A stretch of 64,000 nt of DNA from Nocardia mikamii NBRC 108933 (GCF_001613505.1 NZ_BDCM01000024.1:32239-96238), one strand, 5' to 3'; numbered from the stretch's first letter, positions 43,899 to 52,624 are shown. Notes: generated from the sequence alone by a model not told the origin. Numbers and translations: made by a program.

Positions 43899-44975
43899 GT
43901 GACAATCAACACCGGAACCGATGCCGTGGACGCGCAGAGCGCCGACAGCGAACCGTTCGACCCGTCTGCCCACGCCGCCGCCATGGTCGGTCACCACTAC
44001 CGCGTCGACGACTACTACGAGGTCGGCCGCGAGAAGGTGCGCGAATACGCACGCGCGGTGCAGGACTACCACCCTGTGCACTGGGACGAGAGCGTCGCCC
44101 GCGAGTACGGCCACGACGGCCTGCTCGCACCTGTGACGTTCATCTCTCTGGTCGGCATCCTGGCCCAGCGCAAGCTGTTCGAACAGGTCGTCACGGGTTA
44201 CGACCTGAGCCAGATCATGCAGACCGACCAGACCCTGGAATTCCACCGCCCGATCCGGGTCGGCGACCAGCTCACCTGCGACGTCTACCTGCACTCGTTC
44301 CGGCAGGCCTTCGGCGGCGACATCATCGTCACCAAGAACATCGTCACGGCGCAGAACGACGAACTGGTGCTCACCACGTACACCACGCTGGTCGGCCGCA
44401 GCGGCGGTGACGTCGATCCCAATATCGCCGACGCGGTCCGCAACATCCTCATGCACGGCATGGGGGAGGCGCCCGACCGCCCGACCGCCGAGCCGCCCAT
44501 CACGGCGCCCCCGGTGCCGGTGACCACCGTTCCCGAGGTCACGGTCAGCGGCCACACACGTTCCTTCGACAGCGTGGCCGTCGGTGACGAACTGCCGGCC
44601 CGCATCGTCCGGCTCACCCGCGGCGATCTGGTGAACTACGCGGGCGTCTCCGGTGACGCGAACCCGATCCACTGGAGCGACGAGGTCGTCGCGCTCGCCG
44701 GCCTGGACAACGTCGTCGCGCACGGCATGCTGACCATGGGCCTGGGCGGCGGATTCGTCACCTCCTGGCTCGGTGATCCGGGCGCGGTGAAGGAATACAA
44801 CGTGCGTTTCACCAGCCCGGTCTACGTGGCCGGCGACCACCCGGCCGAGGTCGAATACACCGGCAAGGTGAAGTCGGTGGACCCGGAGAACCGCACCGCC
44901 GTGATCGCGATCGTCGCCAAATCCGGTGGCCGGAAAATCTTCGGACGTGCGACCGCGACGGTGCAGCTGGCATGA
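43899..44975 (+). CDS. Fused (3R)-hydroxyacyl-ACP dehydratase HadA-HadB
   Basis: A 358-residue protein holding two hotdog domains. Residues 25-165 resemble HadA (VREYARAVQDYHPVHWDESVAREY), the stabilising subunit. Residues 215-358 resemble HadB with the MaoC hydratase motif YAGVSGDANPIHW, catalytic Asp253 and His258, then AHGMLTMGLGGGF. A Pro/Thr/Val-rich linker joins them. In mycobacteria HadA and HadB are separate proteins of the FAS-II cycle that makes mycolic acids, followed by hadC. Here the two are one chain and no hadC follows. GTG start at 43899. Confidence 0.9.
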   Translation: MTINTGTDAVDAQSADSEPFDPSAHAAAMVGHHYRVDDYYEVGREKVREYARAVQDYHPVHWDESVAREYGHDGLLAPVTFISLVGILAQRKLFEQVVTGYDLSQIMQTDQTLEFHRPIRVGDQLTCDVYLHSFRQAFGGDIIVTKNIVTAQNDELVLTTYTTLVGRSGGDVDPNIADAVRNILMHGMGEAPDRPTAEPPITAPPVPVTTVPEVTVSGHTRSFDSVAVGDELPARIVRLTRGDLVNYAGVSGDANPIHWSDEVVALAGLDNVVAHGMLTMGLGGGFVTSWLGDPGAVKEYNVRFTSPVYVAGDHPAEVEYTGKVKSVDPENRTAVIAIVAKSGGRKIFGRATATVQLA

Positions 44976-45020
44976 TGGTCGGCGGGCCGGCAAGCCGCTT
45001 CGCGGTGGCCGACGGCCCGA

Positions 45021-45051
45021 TTGGCTATCCGCCGGGGCGGTAACGTACACT
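45021..45051 (+). promoter_or_regulatory. Weak candidate promoter for tRNA-Trp/secE/nusG
   Basis: TTGGCT (45021-45026) and TACACT (45046-45051), spacer 19 nt. It lies in the 240-bp gap before tRNA-Trp, where I see no gene. Confidence 0.35.
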
Positions 45052-45215
45052 CGGATTTCTGGGGTCGCCAGCCACTGCGCGCTGCTCTGAGGGGCTGGTT
45101 CCGGGCGGGTGACCGCCGGGGCCGGCACACCGGCGGAGCGGCGCGCGTGTTGTGTGGCCCCGGGTTGGCACAACTGAATAAGCACCGTGCTGGATGACAT
45201 TGCGATTCCAGCCGA

Positions 45216-45288
<73 letters not shown>

Positions 45289-45319
45289 CACTGGATGCCA
45301 GCGACGAGAGAGGGTTCAC

Positions 45320-45733
45320 GTGAGCGACGAGCGGGACATTCGCCACGGCGCGCATGCCGCCGATGACGAAGACACCGCTGCGGTCAGCCGGCCGAGTGGT
45401 AAGCGGTCGACTCGCCGGGCTCGCGCCGGATCTTCCTCGGACACCGGCTCCGTCGCCACGATCGACCGTGGTGACAGCTCGGATTCGGCATCGCGCAAGG
45501 CGTCCAAGTCGGCGGGGAAGAAGACCGCCGAACGCGGTCGGGGCAATCCCTTCAAGCGCCTGGTGAAGTTCCTGCGGGAAGTCATCGCGGAACTGCGCAA
45601 GGTGATCTGGCCCAACCGCAAGCAGATGGTCACCTATACAAGCGTTGTCCTGGTGTTCGTGATCTTCATGGTCGCGTACATCAGCGGGTTGGACCTGGCG
45701 TTCATCAAGGGTGTCAACTGGCTGTTCGGCTAG
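45320..45733 (+). CDS. secE: Preprotein translocase subunit SecE
   Basis: A 137-residue subunit of the SecYEG channel. The conserved part is the C-terminal 65 residues: amphipathic FKRLVKFLREVIAELRKVIWP and one transmembrane helix (about 104-121). The N-terminal 70 residues are a charged, probably disordered extension, longer than in most bacteria but usual in this order. GTG start after GAGAGAGGG. Confidence 0.95.
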   Translation: MSDERDIRHGAHAADDEDTAAVSRPSGKRSTRRARAGSSSDTGSVATIDRGDSSDSASRKASKSAGKKTAERGRGNPFKRLVKFLREVIAELRKVIWPNRKQMVTYTSVVLVFVIFMVAYISGLDLAFIKGVNWLFG

Positions 45734-45873
45734 CTGACCGGTGCGTCAGGAGCGGAGCCTGCGGAGCGAACCATGGGCGCTGCTGGCCGTCCGCCACGCG
45801 AGGACGGAAACCATCCGTCGGATTCACCTCCGGCGTAGTGGATGTACGTGACGACACAGGAAGCGAGTGCCCA

Positions 45874-46695
45874 GTGAGCACCCCGGAGAACGGCACAACC
45901 GACGAGTTCCCGGTCGACGACGAGGCGGCGGAGACGGCCGTCGACGAGGCGACCGTCTCGGACGGTACCGAGGCGTCCTCCGGCGAAGTCGAGGGCGACA
46001 CCGACACAGACGAGACCGACACCGACACGCCCGCGGAGCCCGCGGCACCGGAAGAACCCGCCGACCCCGTCGCCGAGATGAAGGCCGCGCTGCGTCGCGC
46101 CCCCGGTGACTGGTACGTCATCCACTCGTACGCCGGTTACGAGAACAAGGTGAAGACCAACCTCGAGACCCGCGTGCAGAACCTGGGCCTCGAGGACTAC
46201 ATCTTCCAGGTCGAGGTGCCGACCGAGCAGGTCACCGAGATCAAGAACGGCCAGCGCAAGAACGTGCAGCGCAAGGTGCTGCCCGGCTACATCCTGGTCC
46301 GGATGGATCTCAACGACGAGTCGTGGGGCGCGGTCCGCAACACCCCCGGCGTCACCGGATTCGTCGGCGCCACCTCCCGTCCGTCGCCGCTGACGATCAA
46401 CGACGTGGTGAAGTTCCTGGTCCCGGCCGAGCAGCAGCAGAAGAAGCCGGCTGCCGCCGCGGCGGGCGCCGCCGCGTCCACGTCGGAGACCGTCACCGAG
46501 ACCGCGGCAAAGCCGGCCATCGAGGTCGACTTCGAGGTCGGCGAGTCGGTCACCGTGATGGACGGTCCGTTCGCGACGCTGCCGGCCAGCATCTCCGAGG
46601 TCAACGCCGAGCAGCAGAAGCTGAAGGTGCTGGTGTCGATCTTCGGCCGCGAGACCCCGGTCGAACTCGCGTTCACGCAGGTCGCGAAGATCTAA
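45874..46695 (+). CDS. nusG: Transcription termination/antitermination factor NusG
   Basis: A 273-residue protein. The NGN domain starts at GDWYVIHSYAGYENKVKTNL and the KOW domain at VGESVTVMDGPFATLPASI; between them is an Ala-rich insert. The first 65 residues are very acidic. It links RNA polymerase to ribosomes or Rho. The GTG at 45874 (STPENGTTDEF) has AGGAAG 10 nt upstream; an upstream GTG at 45838 would add 12 residues with no ribosome-binding site. Confidence 0.95.
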   Translation: MSTPENGTTDEFPVDDEAAETAVDEATVSDGTEASSGEVEGDTDTDETDTDTPAEPAAPEEPADPVAEMKAALRRAPGDWYVIHSYAGYENKVKTNLETRVQNLGLEDYIFQVEVPTEQVTEIKNGQRKNVQRKVLPGYILVRMDLNDESWGAVRNTPGVTGFVGATSRPSPLTINDVVKFLVPAEQQQKKPAAAAAGAAASTSETVTETAAKPAIEVDFEVGESVTVMDGPFATLPASISEVNAEQQKLKVLVSIFGRETPVELAFTQVAKI

Positions 46696-46765
46696 GACTT
46701 CCGGGGTTAGCGCCCCGGGACAGGCTTACGGAAGTCCGTAAGGAACCTAAACCAAGGAAAGAAAG

Positions 46766-47200
46766 ATGCCCCCCAAGAAGAAGAAGGTCGCCGGGCTCAT
46801 CAAGCTCCAGATCCAGGCTGGTGCGGCCAACCCCGCTCCGCCGGTCGGCCCCGCGCTGGGTCAGCACGGCGTCAACATCATGGAGTTCTGCAAGGCGTAC
46901 AACGCGGCGACCGAGTCGCAGCGTGGCAACGTCATCCCGGTCGAGATCACGGTCTACGAGGACCGCTCGTTCGACTTCAAGCTGAAGACTCCGCCCGCCG
47001 CCAAGCTGCTGCTGAAGGCCGCCGGTGTGCAGAAGGGCTCCGCCGAGCCGCACCGCAACAAGGTCGCCACGGTCACCATGGATCAGGTCCGGGAGATCGC
47101 CAAGACCAAGCAGGAAGATCTGAACGCCAACGACATCGATCAGGCGGCCAAGATCATCGCGGGTACCGCTCGCTCGATGGGTATCACCGTCGCCGACTGA
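46766..47200 (+). CDS. rplK: 50S ribosomal protein L11
   Basis: A 144-residue protein with the N-terminal PPKKKKVAGLIKLQIQAG, the switch prolines in NPAPPVGPALGQHGVNIMEF and the rRNA-binding C-terminal domain. Part of the GTPase-associated centre where stringent factor senses uncharged tRNA. AAGGAAAGAAAG precedes the ATG. rplA follows after 93 nt. Confidence 0.98.
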   Translation: MPPKKKKVAGLIKLQIQAGAANPAPPVGPALGQHGVNIMEFCKAYNAATESQRGNVIPVEITVYEDRSFDFKLKTPPAAKLLLKAAGVQKGSAEPHRNKVATVTMDQVREIAKTKQEDLNANDIDQAAKIIAGTARSMGITVAD

Positions 47201-47293
47201 CGGTCCCGTCTCCGCCGGTGACCGGCGGGATGTGCGTGGGAGGGACGGCCAGTCCCGACAACCACTTCTGACTTACGAACAGGACAGAGAATC

Positions 47294-48007
47294 ATGGCAA
47301 AACGAAGCAAGGCTTATCTCGAGGCGGCCGCCAAGGTCGACCGCTCCCAGCTCTACTCTCCGCTGTCGGCCACCCGGCTGGCGAAGGAGACCTCGACCAC
47401 GAAGACCGACGCGACCGTCGAGGTCGCCGTCCGTCTGGGCGTCGACCCGCGCAAGGCCGACCAGATGGTCCGCGGCACCGTCAACCTGCCGCACGGCACC
47501 GGTAAGACCGCGCGCGTCATCGTGTTCGCGGCCGGCGAGAAGGCCGCCGAGGCCGAGGCCGCCGGTGCGGACGCCGTCGGCGCCGAGGACCTGATCGAGC
47601 GCATCCAGGGCGGCTGGCTGGACTTCGACGCCGCGATCGCCACCCCGGACCAGATGGCCAAGGTCGGTCGCATCGCGCGTGTGCTGGGCCCCCGCGGCCT
47701 GATGCCGAACCCGAAGACGGGCACGGTCACCACCGATGTGACCAAGGCCGTCAACGACATCAAGGGCGGCAAGATCAACTTCCGCGTCGACAAGCAGGCC
47801 AACCTGCACTTCGTGATCGGCAAGGCCTCCTTCGACGAGAAGAAGCTGGTCGAGAACTACGGCGCCGCGCTGGAGGAGATCCTGCGTGTGAAGCCGTCGA
47901 CCGCCAAGGGTCGCTACGTCAAGAAGGTGACGATTTCGACGAACACCGGACCGGGCATCCCGGTGGACCCGAACCGCACCCGCAACCTCACCGAAGAGGA
48001 CGCGTAA
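47294..48007 (+). CDS. rplA: 50S ribosomal protein L1
   Basis: A 237-residue protein of the L1 stalk: AKRSKAYLEAAAKVDRSQLY at the start and LGPRGLMPNPKTGTVT near residue 130, the family signature. In many bacteria L1 also represses the rplKA transcript by binding its leader. A stem-loop follows closely. Confidence 0.98.
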   Translation: MAKRSKAYLEAAAKVDRSQLYSPLSATRLAKETSTTKTDATVEVAVRLGVDPRKADQMVRGTVNLPHGTGKTARVIVFAAGEKAAEAEAAGADAVGAEDLIERIQGGWLDFDAAIATPDQMAKVGRIARVLGPRGLMPNPKTGTVTTDVTKAVNDIKGGKINFRVDKQANLHFVIGKASFDEKKLVENYGAALEEILRVKPSTAKGRYVKKVTISTNTGPGIPVDPNRTRNLTEEDA

Positions 48008-48026
48008 GGCGTAGGTAGCTTTCGAC

Positions 48027-48057
48027 GAGGGCCGGTAGGAATTTCCTACCGGCCCTC
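48027..48057 (+). terminator. Stem-loop after rplA
   Basis: Arms GAGGGCCGGTAGGAA and TTCCTACCGGCCCTC (15 bp) with a one-base loop, 20 nt after the stop. No T-run follows. Confidence 0.75.
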
Positions 48058-48108
48058 GGCATTTCGCGGAAACGCAGCGAAAACCGCAGGTGGGTGCGGG
48101 CCCCGATT

Positions 48109-48137
48109 TTGGGATTCGGCTGCTCGTCCGCTATTCT
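48109..48137 (+). promoter_or_regulatory. rplJ-rplL promoter
   Basis: TTGGGA (48109-48114), a 17-nt spacer and TATTCT (48132-48137). It predicts a start near 48144 and a leader of about 290 nt before rplJ. Confidence 0.65.
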
Positions 48138-48143
48138 GATTGA

Positions 48144-48432
48144 CGGTCGCCGACCAGTTCGGTGATCACCCCCAATCGTTCTACCGAAGACCGTTGGTTG
48201 CTGCCGTCAGGCAGTCGAAGGTCCGGCGATATTGCCGGCGGCCCACGCAGGGAGAGCCGAGGTGAGGGACGACATGTGAGCCGTGAGCTCATGTCGAGTT
48301 TCTTGTGCGCCCCGGGACCACTCTGCGTCCGGGGCGTTTGCTTTGTCGCCGGGTCGACGTAGCCTCCCCGGGTCCAGCCTCCGCGAGTCGGTAGTTCATC
48401 GCAGAACCGACCATCCAGAGAGGAGGCGAAGT
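48144..48432 (+). ncRNA. rplJL mRNA leader, likely L10 autoregulatory element
   Basis: The leader is too long to be a simple ribosome-binding region and is structured: CCGGC/GCCGG around 48221-48240, CGACATG/CATGTCG around 48270-48296, then CGCCCCGG/CCGGGGCG (48308-48336) followed by TTTGCTTT, which looks like an attenuator terminator. Bacterial rplJ leaders are bound by the L10-L12 complex to match synthesis to rRNA supply. AGGAGG precedes the rplJ ATG. Confidence 0.6.
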
Positions 48433-48987
48433 ATGGCGAAACCAGAGAAGGTCACCGCGGTCGCGGAGATCACCGAGCAGTTCAAGAGCGCTACGGCCAC
48501 TGTGATCACGGAATACCGTGGTCTGTCGGTCGGCAACCTCACCCAGCTGCGTCGTGCGCTGGGCAGCAATGCCACCTACTCCGTCGCCAAGAACACCCTG
48601 GTCAAGCGTGCGGCCGCCGAGGCGGGCGTCGAAGGCCTGGATGACTTGTTCGTCGGTCCGACCGCGATCACCTTCATCACCGGTGAGCCGGTCGACGCCG
48701 CCAAGGCCCTCAAGACCTTCGCCAAGGACAACAAGGCGCTGGTCATCAAGGGCGGCTACATGGACGGCGCCGCGCTGTCGGTCTCCGAGGTCGAGCGCAT
48801 CGCCGACCTGGAGTCGCGCGAGGTGCTGCTGGCCAAGCTGGCCGGCGCCATGAAGGGCAACCTGACCAAGGCGGCCGGCCTGTTCGCCGCGCCGGCCGGC
48901 CAGGTGGTTCGCCTGTTCGCCGCGCTCGAGGACAAGCAGCGCGCCGCGGGCGGTGCCGAAGCGGCCCCGGCCGCCGACGCCGAATAA
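48433..48987 (+). CDS. rplJ: 50S ribosomal protein L10
   Basis: A 184-residue protein: AKPEKVTAVAEITEQFKSA at the start, VITEYRGLSVGNLTQLRRAL, and a long C-terminal helix that carries L7/L12 dimers, ending in an Ala-rich tail. Base of the ribosomal stalk. ATG preceded by AGGAGG; an upstream reading through the leader is not coding. Confidence 0.98.
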   Translation: MAKPEKVTAVAEITEQFKSATATVITEYRGLSVGNLTQLRRALGSNATYSVAKNTLVKRAAAEAGVEGLDDLFVGPTAITFITGEPVDAAKALKTFAKDNKALVIKGGYMDGAALSVSEVERIADLESREVLLAKLAGAMKGNLTKAAGLFAAPAGQVVRLFAALEDKQRAAGGAEAAPAADAE

Positions 48988-49059
48988 GCCGACCCGGACA
49001 AGTCGACAAACCCCCATACTCTTTTCCCGCCGATGCGGGATGAACCGAAAGGAAACACC

Positions 49060-49446
49060 ATGGCCAACGTGGACGAGCTGCTCGAGACCATCGGCAACAT
49101 GACCCTGCTGGAGCTCTCGGACTTCGTCAAGAAGTTCGAGGAGAAGTTCGAGGTCACCGCCGCCGCTCCGGTCGCGGTTGCCGCTGTCGCCGGTGGCGCG
49201 GCCGCCGGTGGCGCCGAGGCCGCCGAGGAGCAGGACGAGTTCGACGTCATCCTCGAGGGTGCCGGCGACAAGAAGATCCAGGTCATCAAGGTCGTGCGTG
49301 AGATCGTCTCCGGCCTGGGCCTGAAGGAAGCCAAGGACCTGGTCGAGGGTGCCCCGAAGCCGATCCTGGAGAAGGTCGCCAAGGACGCCGCCGACGCCGC
49401 CAAGGCCAAGCTGGAAGAGGCCGGCGCGAAGGTTTCCGTCAAGTAA
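49060..49446 (+). CDS. rplL: 50S ribosomal protein L7/L12
   Basis: A 128-residue stalk protein: N-terminal dimerisation domain (MANVDELLETIGNMTLLELS), Ala/Gly-rich hinge around residues 35-55 and globular C-terminal domain (KIQVIKVVREIVSGLGLKEA). Recruits translation GTPases. GAAAGGAAA precedes the ATG. Confidence 0.98.
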   Translation: MANVDELLETIGNMTLLELSDFVKKFEEKFEVTAAAPVAVAAVAGGAAAGGAEAAEEQDEFDVILEGAGDKKIQVIKVVREIVSGLGLKEAKDLVEGAPKPILEKVAKDAADAAKAKLEEAGAKVSVK

Positions 49447-49465
49447 TTGCGGTAATCGAGTCCGG

Positions 49466-49498
49466 AAAAGGGCGGTCCCGTTGCGGGGCCGCCCTTTT
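49466..49498 (+). terminator. Rho-independent terminator after rplL
   Basis: Arms AAAAGGGCGG and CCGCCCTTTT close on an inner CCCG/CGGG stem; a classical terminator 20 nt after the rplL stop. Confidence 0.9.
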
Positions 49499-49557
49499 CG
49501 CATATTCGCGGTGAATGTTTGTGAACTGTCGCGACCGGCTCATTACCGTCGACATTT

Positions 49558-49634
49558 CTACCGACCAGTCAGGTAGGGTGTCCTGCACCAGCGGCATGCG
49601 ATACAGTGGCCGCACCCCAGTGTGACGCGTCACA
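49558..49634. promoter_or_regulatory. Palindromes upstream of mceG
   Basis: A near-palindrome CTACCGACCAGTCAGGTAG (49558-49576) and a perfect TGTGACGCGTCACA (49621-49634) flank a possible -10 box TACAGT (49602-49607). They are candidate operators for the mce operon. The second has a 4-base core, not the 6 bases of a Crp site. Confidence 0.45.
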
Positions 49635-49694
49635 TCGCGCTGAAATACGGTGACGCGGCCGTGGGCGCTCGTCAGAAGAAATATGGAGGTCGAC

Positions 49695-50771
49695 GTGGGC
49701 GTCGAGGTCAGGACCGAAGGTGTTACGAAATCTTTCGGGTCCCAGCGGATTTGGCAGGATGTCACTCTGACTCTGCCCACGGGGGAAGTCAGCGCCTTGC
49801 TCGGCCCCTCCGGTACCGGTAAGTCGGTGTTCCTGAAGTCGCTGATCGGTCTGCTGCGCCCCGAGCGCGGCTCGATCTACATCGACGGCACCGACATCAC
49901 CACCTGCTCCAACAAGGAGCTCTACGAGATCCGCAAGTTGTTCGGCGTTCTGTTCCAGGACGGCGCGCTGTTCGGTTCGATGAACCTGTTCGACAACGTG
50001 GCCTTCCCGCTGCGCGAGCACACCAAGAAGAGCGAATCCGAGATCAAGCAGATCGTGATGGAGAAGCTCGAGCTGACCGGTCTGCTCGGCGCCGAAGGCA
50101 AACTGCCCGGCGAGATCTCCGGTGGTATGCGCAAGCGTGCCGGCCTGGCCCGCGCGCTGGTGCTGGACCCGCAGATCATTCTCGTCGACGAGCCCGACTC
50201 CGGTCTGGACCCGGTGCGTACGACCTATCTGTCGCAGCTGCTGATCGATATCAACGCGCAGATCGACGCGACGATTCTGATCGTTACCCACAACATCAAC
50301 CTGGCTCGTAGCGTGCCCGACAACATCGGCATGTTGTTCCGTCGCCAGCTGGTCATGTTCGGCCCGCGTGAGGTTCTGCTGACCTCGGAGGAGCCGGTGG
50401 TCAAGCAGTTCCTCAACGGCCGCATGGTCGGTCCGATCGGTATGTCGGAGGAGAAGGACGAGGCCCAGATGGCGCGCGAGCAGGCGCTCGCCGACGCCGG
50501 CCACTACGACAACGGAACCGAGGACGTCGAGGGCATCATCCCGCAGATGAAGGCCACCCCGGGCATGCCCGTGCGTCAGGCCGTGGAACGTCGCCGCCGC
50601 CGCGTGCTCGAGATCATGCATACCCTGCCGCATTCCGCGCAGGTGGCGATCCGCGAGTCGATGGAAGAGAACGGCGATACACAAGTCCTTCCGGCGTATA
50701 CGGGTAACGCTCCGCAATATCAGGGCGGCACGTACGACACCACCGTGCGACACGACACAACCAACGGGTAA
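49695..50771 (+). CDS. mceG: MCE lipid importer ATPase MceG (Mkl)
   Basis: A 358-residue ABC ATPase with Walker A GPSGTGKS (37-44), signature EISGGMRKRAGLARAL and Walker B IILVDEPDSGLD. The C-terminal ~100 residues (from about VGPIGMSEEKDEAQMA) are the MceG-specific extension that stabilises the transporter. It powers YrbE/Mce complexes that import cholesterol or fatty acids. GTG at 49695 is favoured by GGAGG 5 nt upstream; an ATG four codons earlier is possible. Only 11 nt separate it from yrbEA, so it belongs to the operon. Confidence 0.94.
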   Translation: MGVEVRTEGVTKSFGSQRIWQDVTLTLPTGEVSALLGPSGTGKSVFLKSLIGLLRPERGSIYIDGTDITTCSNKELYEIRKLFGVLFQDGALFGSMNLFDNVAFPLREHTKKSESEIKQIVMEKLELTGLLGAEGKLPGEISGGMRKRAGLARALVLDPQIILVDEPDSGLDPVRTTYLSQLLIDINAQIDATILIVTHNINLARSVPDNIGMLFRRQLVMFGPREVLLTSEEPVVKQFLNGRMVGPIGMSEEKDEAQMAREQALADAGHYDNGTEDVEGIIPQMKATPGMPVRQAVERRRRRVLEIMHTLPHSAQVAIRESMEENGDTQVLPAYTGNAPQYQGGTYDTTVRHDTTNG

Positions 50772-50782
50772 CATACGCAACC

Positions 50783-51577
50783 GTGAATCAACCCCTGGCA
50801 CGGCTGCGCACTCCGGTCGAGTCGGGATTTGCGCAGGCCGGCAACATATTTGCGCTGCTCATTTCCGTGGCACGCAACACCCTGCGCCGGCCTTTCCAAT
50901 GGCGCGAGTTCATCGAGCAGTCGTGGTTCATCGCGAGCGTCTCGATCCTGCCCGCCGCACTGGTGGCAATCCCGTTCGGCGCCGTTGTCGCATTGCAGAC
51001 CGGTTCACTTATCAAGCAGCTCGGTGCTGAATCGTTCACCGGCGCAACCAGTGTGCTGGCAACTGTGCAGCAGGCCGCTCCCGTCGTCACCGCGCTGATC
51101 ATCGCCGGTGCCGCGGGTTCGGCCGTCGCTGCCGACCTCGGCTCCCGCACCATCCGCGAAGAGATCGACGCGATGGAGGTGCTCGGCATCGATCCGGTGC
51201 AGCGTCTCGTCGTGCCGCGCGTCCTCGGCATGATGCTGGTGGCGCTGCTGCTCAACGGCCTGGTTTCGGTCGTCGGCATCTGCGGTGGATATTTCTTCAA
51301 TGTGTTGCTGCAGGGCGGAACTCCCGGCGCCTACCTGGCGTCGTTCTCCGCGCTGGCGCAACTCCCGGACCTCTGGATCGGTGAATTCAAGGCTCTGATC
51401 TTCGGATTGCTCGCGGGCGTTATCGCCGCATACAAAGGTTTGAATCCCAAGGGGGGACCGAAAGGTGTTGGTGACGCGGTGAATCAATCCGTGGTGATCA
51501 CCTTCCTGGTGCTCTTCTTCGTCAATCTGCTGCTGACGTTGGTGTACCTGCAGGTCGTCCCGGCCAAGGGTTCGTGA
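50783..51577 (+). CDS. YrbE-family MCE permease subunit A
   Basis: A 264-residue MlaE-type permease with about five helices. The conserved cytoplasmic coupling segment is TIREEIDAMEVLGIDPVQRLVVPR, which contacts MceG, and KALIFGLLAGVIAAYKGLNPKGGP near the end. It forms the inner-membrane channel with the second YrbE. GTG start; its stop overlaps the next start in GTGA. Confidence 0.95.
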   Translation: MNQPLARLRTPVESGFAQAGNIFALLISVARNTLRRPFQWREFIEQSWFIASVSILPAALVAIPFGAVVALQTGSLIKQLGAESFTGATSVLATVQQAAPVVTALIIAGAAGSAVAADLGSRTIREEIDAMEVLGIDPVQRLVVPRVLGMMLVALLLNGLVSVVGICGGYFFNVLLQGGTPGAYLASFSALAQLPDLWIGEFKALIFGLLAGVIAAYKGLNPKGGPKGVGDAVNQSVVITFLVLFFVNLLLTLVYLQVVPAKGS

Positions 51578-52446
51578 CGATGGTTGTTTCCCAGCGTTCT
51601 CCGATCTTTTCGAGGCGGATGCGCCGAGTAGGTGCTGCGCTCAAGTCGCCGGTGAATGTCATCGATCGCGCCGGCGATCAGATGTCGTTCTATTCCAAGG
51701 CGATCGCGTGGATTCCGCGCACCGTCGTGCATTACCGCAAGGAGGTCATGCGGCTACTGGCCGAGGTGACCTTCGGTTCGGGTGCACTCGCGGTCATCGG
51801 CGGCACCATCGGCGTCGTGGTGATGATGTCGGCCTCGGTCGGTGTCGTCGTCGGCCTGCAAGGTTTCAAAGCTCTCGACGCCCTGGGCAGTTCGGTGCTC
51901 ACCGGCTTTCTGACCGGCTACATCAATACTCGCGAATTGGCGCCGCTGGTCGCGGCATTGGCATTGTCGGCGACGGTCGGCTGTGGTTTCACCGCGCAAT
52001 TGGGTGCGATGCGAATTTCCGAGGAAATCGACGCGCTCGAGGTGATGGCGGTACCCGGCGTGCCGTTCCTGGTGACCACGCGCGTCATCGCGGGATTCGT
52101 GGCGGTGATTCCGCTCTACATCGTCGGCCTGCTGGGCACGTTCATCGCGTCCAGGCAGATCAGCGTGTGGTTCAACGGGCAGTCCACGGGATCGTACGAC
52201 CATTATTTCGGTCTGTTCCTGCCACCCGAGGACGTGCTGTATTCGTTCGTGAAGGTGCTGGTGTTCGCCTTCGTGATCATCCTGATCCATTGCTATTACG
52301 GCTTCAACGCCACCGGCGGCCCGGCCGGCGTCGGCGTGGCCGTGGGGCGTGCGGTGCGCGCGTCGATCGTGCTGGTGAACATCCTCGACTTCTTCCTCAG
52401 CCTGGCGATCTGGGGTACGACGACGACAGTGCGAGTCGCGGGATGA
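51574..52446 (+). CDS. YrbE-family MCE permease subunit B
   Basis: A 290-residue MlaE-type permease, longer at the N-terminus than subunit A. Coupling segment: RISEEIDALEVMAVPGVPFLVTTR. The GTG at 51574 overlaps the previous stop by 4 nt; the ATG at 51580 is an alternative. Heterodimer partner of the preceding YrbE. Confidence 0.94.
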   Translation: MTMVVSQRSPIFSRRMRRVGAALKSPVNVIDRAGDQMSFYSKAIAWIPRTVVHYRKEVMRLLAEVTFGSGALAVIGGTIGVVVMMSASVGVVVGLQGFKALDALGSSVLTGFLTGYINTRELAPLVAALALSATVGCGFTAQLGAMRISEEIDALEVMAVPGVPFLVTTRVIAGFVAVIPLYIVGLLGTFIASRQISVWFNGQSTGSYDHYFGLFLPPEDVLYSFVKVLVFAFVIILIHCYYGFNATGGPAGVGVAVGRAVRASIVLVNILDFFLSLAIWGTTTTVRVAG

Positions 52447-52492
52447 GCGGACAGGGCCGCGGCGCGACCGACGGGTTCGGAGGCGGCAGCGT

Positions 52493-52562
52493 GCGTGACC
52501 ACGCAGAACCCCGGGGGCGCCGCCATCGGATGCTGCCGGCGGCAGCCCGCGTGACCACGCAG
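52493..52562 (+). repeat. Two copies of GCGTGACCACGCAG between yrbEB and mceA
   Basis: The 14-mer occurs at 52493-52506 and 52549-52562, each internally palindromic (GCGTG-acc-ACGC type). They lie in the only sizeable gap (178 bp) of the mce operon. An internal operator or a recombination scar are both possible. Confidence 0.5.
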
Positions 52563-52624
52563 CACCTCCGATCATCCCGCCGGGTGTGCAGCATGAGGGC
52601 GACGGCGTCCCGAAAGGTGGGAGC

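Noticed and set aside
49621..49634. Crp-type site TGTGACGCGTCACA
   Set aside because: The half-sites are separated by 4 bases instead of the 6 of a Crp site, so I list it only as an unassigned palindrome.
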